NCBI GenBank assembly: GCA_955652025.1
Contig: CATPAO010000351.1
Coordinates: 1-11,383, forward strand
Length of the DNA stretch: 11,383 nt
From: Casimicrobiaceae bacterium
Lineage (GTDB): Bacteria; Pseudomonadota; Gammaproteobacteria; Burkholderiales; Casimicrobiaceae
Reading direction: 5' to 3'
Shown: positions 6,924 to 11,383 of the stretch, piece by piece
How the letters are laid out: the number at the start of each line of letters is the position of its first letter
How positions within the stretch are numbered: the stretch's first letter is position 1
Position numbers and translations under genes: made by a program
Notes under the pieces: generated by a model
What the model saw: the letters and a program-made list of their open reading frames with translations, nothing else
The model's database searches: none
Told to the model about the DNA's origin: nothing

Positions 6924-9900
6924 TCACGGCAGCGCAAGCGTGAATCGGGCGAAGGCCATGCGGCGCGGTTGCAGGGTCGGGTTGCGCACGTCCGTGTCGA
7001 AGAAATTGAAATGCTTGTCGGCCAGGTTGGTGCCGCCGACCGCGATGAAGCCGTAACGATTGGGCAGCCGATACGTCACCGCCGCATCCACGACCCAGAA
7101 CGTCGAGCTGCCGGGTATTCCGCCGACGAACTCACCGTCCTGGTTGACATAGGTTGTCGTTACCCCCGCGCCGAATCCGGAAGGATGAAAGAACTTCGCG
7201 CCCAGCGGGACCCGCTGTGTCTTGAGCAGCACAGGCCGGTCGGTGAGGCCTTCGCTTCGGACCTTCTCGTAGAGGTATTGCGCGCTGAATGCAAACCACG
7301 GATGCGGGGTCCAGAATGCGTAGCCGCGCCCCAGATACTCGATGATTTTCTCGTGGTTCAGAGTCGGCGTCGGGTTTGACGGATCGTCCCCCAATCCGAT
7401 AAACGGAGACTTGACGTCCCGCTTGGAAAACTCTGCCCCGGCGAACACGTCGCGCATGAACTTCTGATCGACCCCGACCCCGTAGCGCCACGACGAGGTG
7501 CCGTTAAAGTCGTCGTAGAACTGGTTGAACCCGGCGACCTGCGTCGGCTCGAGCGTCTGATCCGTCACGAGCGTCCGTTTCAGCACCCTGAACGCCGCCG
7601 CCCGCACCGTCGTGCTCGGCATCGGTTGCCACTCCACGCCGAACTTCGGATTGACCTGGTTCTTGCCTTTGATTTCCAGGCTGTCGCCTTGCAGGAAGTC
7701 GGCGCTGACTCCCGCCGTGAGGATCACGTTCTTCAGCTGCCTGAAATAGGCGTACGCGTAAACATTGGTGTGCTTAACGTCGGTGCTCGCAGTGTCCGTG
7801 ACCTGGAACGGACCCGGACCGTCGGGGGGCGGAATGTCGAGATCGACGATCGTGTCGAGGTGGCCGTTGATGTTGGAATAGCCGACCCCGGTCGTGACGT
7901 TGAACTGCGGCGAGCGGAACAGGTATTGCACTTCGCCGCTCAGCGCCTTTTCGGGCTTGGCGAGAAGGAGGTTCGTAACCGGGAACGCTAATTGGTTGTC
8001 GTTGACCGTGGCTCGCGAACTCTGGTAGATGACCGATGCCAGGACGATCGAATTGGGCGAAAATGTTTGCCGGAATCCGACCCGGGCCATGTCGGTTTCG
8101 GTGTGATTCCGCTCGCCTGGGAAGAAGTCGCTCTCGAAGAAGCGAAGCGCCACGTCGCCCAGCCTGCTGTTGCGGTGTCGGTATTCGGCTTGCACGCTCG
8201 TCTGCGGCGTGAAGTCGTACTGGACGAAGGCATCGACGATGTCGTCCTTCTGGTCGCCATTGATCCGGAATCCGTCGGTCTTGAAGCCGGAGTAGCCGAC
8301 ACTGAACGCCGCCTTGCCGGCCAACCCGGCGATGATGGCGTCCCCGCCCCAGGTGCCGTGCTCGCCGCCCATGCCGCTCAATAGAGCCGTATATCCGTTA
8401 CCGGTGAAAAGCGGATTGAATTCGCTGAAGGACGCCGTGCCGGGCCCTCCGGAGCTGATCAGGGCCAGATTGCTCACGGCCTGCCGCGGCTGGAGAGGCG
8501 TCAGGTTGATCGGCTGCAGGAGTTGCGATTGCAGCAGCTCGCTCACCCGCCCGATCTCCTGGCGCGGCAGCACCGCGTAACTGTCCGAGAGGAATCGGTG
8601 GGCGGAGAAGTTGGTGGGGTCGGCGTTGACCGCCTTGAAGCCTTCGACCAGAGCGAGCTGCTGGAAGCCGAGATCGGTGTAGATGCGCGCCAGGCTCGCG
8701 CTGCGCGCCGCATTGTCCGAGTCGAGCAGCAGCTCCGACCGGTAGACCGCCCGGTTGTCGTTGAGGGCGATGGCCTTTTCCATTTGCTGCAACGCCTCGA
8801 CCGGCCGGTTGGTCGTCTGCTTCAGGATCGCATCGTAAAAATACGCCGTCGGATCCTTCGGATCGAGCTCCTGCGCCATCTTGTATTCGCGCTCGTCGAG
8901 CGGAAAGCGCTTCTCCTCGTAGTAGGTCTTGCCGAGGTAGCTCCGCACTACTGAATTGCCTGGATCGAGACTCGCGGCGATTTCGAGATCGCGGCCGCCC
9001 TCGTCGAGCCTGCCGTCGCGGATTTTCGCTAACCCGAGCCCGAGCCTCGGCAGCGGATCGCCCTGGTCCAGCACGATCGCCTTCTCGAAGGTTTCCCGCG
9101 CTTGCGCGGTCTTGACCTGGAGCAGATAGGCGAAGCCCAGCACCGTCTGGGTTCGCGCCAGATTCGGCTCGAGGGCGACGGCCTTCTGCGCGGCAGCAAA
9201 GGTCGCGTCGAGGTCGCCGAATGCCGAGTTGAGTTCGGCCAGCCGAGCAAAGGCCAGCGCGTTCTGCGGATCGACCTCGACGGCCTTGTCGACGCTCGCC
9301 CGGGCGCGCGGCAGGTCAAAGCGGGCTTGCTGCGCATAGGACAGCGCGATCCACGCGTTGGCTGACGTCGGGTTGTCCGCGACATCCTTCTCGGCAACTG
9401 CCAGCGCCCGATCCTTGTCGTTCTGGACGACGGCGATGATCGCCTGCAGGCTCAACGCATTCGCATCGTTCGGGGCGAGTTGCAGCGCGCGCTCGATGTC
9501 CGCATTCGCGTCGTCGACGCGCCCGACCGCGAGCGAGAGATGCGCGCGATAGCTGAAGAACCGCGGGTCACGGATGTCTGCCGGAGCATTCTCGATGCTC
9601 TGGAATGCGCTCGCGAGGTCGCCCTTCGCGTAGAACTCCGTCGAACGACGGACCATCCCCTGCCAACCGGGGCCTGAGGGGAATTCGTCAGGCCGGAAAT
9701 AGAGGACTGGCGGGTAATACAGTGTCCACTGGACCGCATCTCGCGGCCGCACGACCGTGCGCAGGACCGGAGCTTTCCCCGACTCGGCCACTGCCGACTG
9801 ACCGTTGGCGAGCGAGAGGCTGCCCGCCGAATTCTGGGCCAGGACCGTTCCCTCGAACACGGTGATCAACGCCCTGTCCGGTTCGAGCTCGATGAAAAAC

Positions 9901-10361
9901 TCCGTTCCGCGGACACCGGCGACCGTGAACGGCGTATTCACCTCGAGGCTGCGGGGACCGCGGCTGAAGATGTGGGTCGCACCGCGGAGCAGGTCGACCA
10001 CGCCGGTGGTCTGATCCTTCGGCGCCTCGACCGTAATCGTCGAGTTGGCGTTGAGGCGGAGGACCGACTGATTCAGCAGCGCGACGTCCGCACGGCTCTT
10101 CGTCTGGACGCGGATCGAATCACCCGGGCAGAACGTATCGTTCAACTTCACCGCCTGCCACTGCGCATCGGCGGCCCGCTTCGCCTCCACGGTACCTTGA
10201 ACGGAGACCGCTCTCGCGGGCGCCGGTTCGCACGCCTTTCCGGGTGAGGCGCCCTGAGCATGGACGCCGCCGACCGGGAGTACGGCAACTGCGATCACCG
10301 TGACGATTCGCAATCCCGTGCGGAATCGCGCCAAAACTGCACCAGGTGTCAGATCGTCCAT
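6924..10361 (-). CDS. FecR - TPR - outer-membrane beta-barrel envelope protein
   Basis: The intact 1145-residue protein combines three modules. Residues 1-35 form a signal peptide (RIVTVIAVAVLPVGGVHA|Q). Residues about 50-205 are a periplasmic FecR domain, with VALLNQSVLRLNANSTITVE, then SLEVNTPFTVAGVRGTEFFI and ITVFEGTVLA. Residues about 235-600 are a TPR array of roughly ten helical repeats (for example AFARLAELNSAFGDLDATFA and ALQLAPNDANA). Residues about 645-1145 are rich in alternating aromatic/polar strands separated by polar loops, like the barrel of TonB-dependent receptors, ending GGTNLADKHFNFF then RRMAFARFTLALP. No plug domain or TonB box is seen. The only two cysteines found, 44 and 78, flank the start of the FecR domain and could form a disulfide. 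FecR domains in the classical system relay an outer-membrane receptor signal to a sigma regulator; here no sigma factor is present. The downstream neighbour in the same direction, 212 bases away, is the CHASE2 cyclase gene, suggesting a shared pathway. Start: ATG 10361, with a G-rich site (GGGGGGGA) three bases upstream, which is rather close. Domain calls are confident; the ligand and role are unknown. Confidence 0.92.
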   Translation of the reverse strand: MDDLTPGAVLARFRTGLRIVTVIAVAVLPVGGVHAQGASPGKACEPAPARAVSVQGTVEAKRAADAQWQAVKLNDTFCPGDSIRVQTKSRADVALLNQSVLRLNANSTITVEAPKDQTTGVVDLLRGATHIFSRGPRSLEVNTPFTVAGVRGTEFFIELEPDRALITVFEGTVLAQNSAGSLSLANGQSAVAESGKAPVLRTVVRPRDAVQWTLYYPPVLYFRPDEFPSGPGWQGMVRRSTEFYAKGDLASAFQSIENAPADIRDPRFFSYRAHLSLAVGRVDDANADIERALQLAPNDANALSLQAIIAVVQNDKDRALAVAEKDVADNPTSANAWIALSYAQQARFDLPRARASVDKAVEVDPQNALAFARLAELNSAFGDLDATFAAAQKAVALEPNLARTQTVLGFAYLLQVKTAQARETFEKAIVLDQGDPLPRLGLGLAKIRDGRLDEGGRDLEIAASLDPGNSVVRSYLGKTYYEEKRFPLDEREYKMAQELDPKDPTAYFYDAILKQTTNRPVEALQQMEKAIALNDNRAVYRSELLLDSDNAARSASLARIYTDLGFQQLALVEGFKAVNADPTNFSAHRFLSDSYAVLPRQEIGRVSELLQSQLLQPINLTPLQPRQAVSNLALISSGGPGTASFSEFNPLFTGNGYTALLSGMGGEHGTWGGDAIIAGLAGKAAFSVGYSGFKTDGFRINGDQKDDIVDAFVQYDFTPQTSVQAEYRHRNSRLGDVALRFFESDFFPGERNHTETDMARVGFRQTFSPNSIVLASVIYQSSRATVNDNQLAFPVTNLLLAKPEKALSGEVQYLFRSPQFNVTTGVGYSNINGHLDTIVDLDIPPPDGPGPFQVTDTASTDVKHTNVYAYAYFRQLKNVILTAGVSADFLQGDSLEIKGKNQVNPKFGVEWQPMPSTTVRAAAFRVLKRTLVTDQTLEPTQVAGFNQFYDDFNGTSSWRYGVGVDQKFMRDVFAGAEFSKRDVKSPFIGLGDDPSNPTPTLNHEKIIEYLGRGYAFWTPHPWFAFSAQYLYEKVRSEGLTDRPVLLKTQRVPLGAKFFHPSGFGAGVTTTYVNQDGEFVGGIPGSSTFWVVDAAVTYRLPNRYGFIAVGGTNLADKHFNFFDTDVRNPTLQPRRMAFARFTLALP

Positions 10362-10385
10362 CGTCCCCCCCGATGTTCGCTAGGG

Positions 10386-10415
10386 ACTGTGCCCCATGCG
10401 CGGAACGCGTGTCAA
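10386..10415 (-). promoter_or_regulatory. Putative sigma-70 promoter of the FecR-TPR-barrel gene
   Basis: On the minus strand a perfect TTGACA (10415-10410) is followed after 18 bases by CACAGT (10391-10386), which keeps the important second A and last T of the -10 consensus. Transcription would start near 10379, only about 18 bases before the ATG at 10361. It suggests this gene is transcribed independently of the ligase-like gene ending at 10491. Confidence 0.45.
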
Positions 10416-10490
10416 GCCGCTAGCAGCACCATCAGGTCAGCGGGTCGTTTTACGCTCCGCATTCCGCCACATCGAGGCCACGCGCCGCCG

Positions 10491-11383
10491 TCAATCGGGC
10501 AGCAAGGATACAAATTCCTCGAATTTGCCGTTAGCACCCAATGGCAAATTCTGGAAATAACGGAAATCGATCCGGGCGAAATCGCCCAGATTGCTTCGCA
10601 GTATGGCGGCCAGCGCTGTCTCTTCGCCTTCTGCGAGAGGACGATCCGTCACCAGGCGGAATTCAATCTGATCACGAGCAAGTTGTGCAATTTGATACTG
10701 ACGTACAGGCGCAACCTCGCGGTACTCGGCAAAGCCGACCAAGGGCCAGCGAATTTCCCCTCGCGGCGTCACGAGCATATTCCGGACGCGACCCTGTATC
10801 CGCCGCAAACTCGGCAGGCCACGCCCGCACGGGCAGGGGGCGACTTCTGCGTAATCTTTTAACTCATACCGCAGCAGCGGCATGGCAAACGCGTGCAGCG
10901 TCGTGACCACCACGCGTCCGACGGCGCCTGGCGGGCACGGCGCCCCGCTGGCGTCCACTATCTCGACCAGGAGACTTTCCGACTGAACGTGATACAGGCC
11001 GGACTCCGGGCACTGCAATGCGATGTTTCCCACCTCGTTCGAGCTATAGAGATCGACAACGGGTACTCCAAGGACATTGCGACACAGGTCGCGCGTAGCA
11101 TCGGGGAGGATTTCGCCGACGGTGCGAACTTGACGCAGCCGCGGAAACGCTACGCGATCTGCCTCGAGTCGGCGCAGCACTGCGGCCAGCACCGTCGGGT
11201 AAATCAGCAGATAGTCCGGATCGCGCTGCGCGAGCCACCGCACCTGTTCAACTACATCCGTATCGACGGGAAGCGCAGCGGCTAGCCCGGTGTCAAACAG
11301 GAAATCCGCGGGCGGACCCCAACCGCGACGCCAGGTTCCATCGGGAGTTCGCGTTACTCCGGCACGGATCGCACAGAGTTTCC
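10491..11383 (-). CDS. CapK/phenylacetate-CoA-ligase-like adenylate-forming enzyme (C-terminal part, runs off the window)
   Basis: The visible 296 residues run from the window edge, where the frame is still open, to a TGA at 10491-10493. A GTG at 11243 is inside the protein and not the start: the upstream sequence in the same frame (DGTWRRGWGPPADFLFDTG) is clearly family-like. Characteristic features of the CapK branch of adenylate-forming enzymes are DYLLIYPTVLAAVLRRLE, the TVGEILPDATRDLC helix, the adenine-binding block VDLYSSNEVGNIALQCPE, PLLRYELKDYAEVAPCPCGR with a cysteine pair, LPSLRRIQGRVRNMLVTPRG and a C-terminal lid ending LPLGANGKFEEFVSLLPD with the lysine expected to act in adenylation. 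Such enzymes activate a carboxylic acid as acyl-AMP and pass it to CoA or another thiol or amine; CapK-like members are often found in polysaccharide or lipid biosynthesis loci. The RYxxxD region reads RYELKDYAE, where many relatives have a Gly-Asp. The substrate cannot be told. The start and the P-loop-like motif lie outside the window. Confidence 0.88.
   Translation of the reverse strand, partial: KLCAIRAGVTRTPDGTWRRGWGPPADFLFDTGLAAALPVDTDVVEQVRWLAQRDPDYLLIYPTVLAAVLRRLEADRVAFPRLRQVRTVGEILPDATRDLCRNVLGVPVVDLYSSNEVGNIALQCPESGLYHVQSESLLVEIVDASGAPCPPGAVGRVVVTTLHAFAMPLLRYELKDYAEVAPCPCGRGLPSLRRIQGRVRNMLVTPRGEIRWPLVGFAEYREVAPVRQYQIAQLARDQIEFRLVTDRPLAEGEETALAAILRSNLGDFARIDFRYFQNLPLGANGKFEEFVSLLPD

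Noticed and set aside
1..11383. CRISPR arrays, tRNA or rRNA genes, insertion sequences
   Set aside because: No regularly spaced repeats, cloverleaf-like segments, rRNA stretches or transposase motifs were found on either strand by eye.

Overview
The window is GC-rich, with the codon use and gene families of a soil or water proteobacterium. A Burkholderiales-type betaproteobacterium is most likely, because of the TctA-type tripartite tricarboxylate transporter relic, the lipoprotein style and the CHASE2 cyclase next to a FecR gene. This placement is inference from gene families, not a database result.

Layout. (1) 1-630: a small Ala/Pro-linker lipoprotein with a recognisable promoter and ribosome binding site. 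(2) 634-1410: the 3' half of a tctA gene, broken by four single-base frameshifts, starting only a few bases after the lipoprotein stop. (3) 1411-2143: no intact gene; a possible degraded minus-strand gene end lies at about 1579-1969. (4) 2144-2875: a secreted protein of unknown function with 16 cysteines, followed by a long stem-loop with a T-rich tail (2977-3043). (5) 3267-4400: a periplasmic SurA-N/DsbA-type thiol-disulfide oxidoreductase (CPFC). (6) 4422-6711, minus strand: a CHASE2 - three-transmembrane - class III nucleotide cyclase gene, broken by three frameshifts and one nonsense codon; its original C-terminus can still be read beyond the stop. (7) 6924-10361, minus strand: an intact 1145-residue envelope protein that joins a FecR domain, a long TPR array and an outer-membrane beta-barrel in one chain. 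A good sigma-70-like promoter lies just upstream. (8) 10491-11383, minus strand: the C-terminal part of a CapK/phenylacetate-CoA-ligase-like adenylate-forming enzyme that runs off the right edge.

How the parts may work together. The FecR-TPR-barrel protein and the CHASE2 cyclase are neighbours in the same orientation. They suggest an envelope signalling pair: an outer-membrane/periplasmic sensor and an inner-membrane cyclase with a periplasmic CHASE2 sensor. In this genome the cyclase half looks dead while the barrel half is intact. The left part holds two cysteine-containing exported proteins beside a DsbA-family enzyme that could oxidise or isomerise them. That functional link is inference. 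The window mixes intact genes with two decaying ones (tctA, cyclase), so it reads as a region undergoing gene loss, unless the indels are assembly errors.
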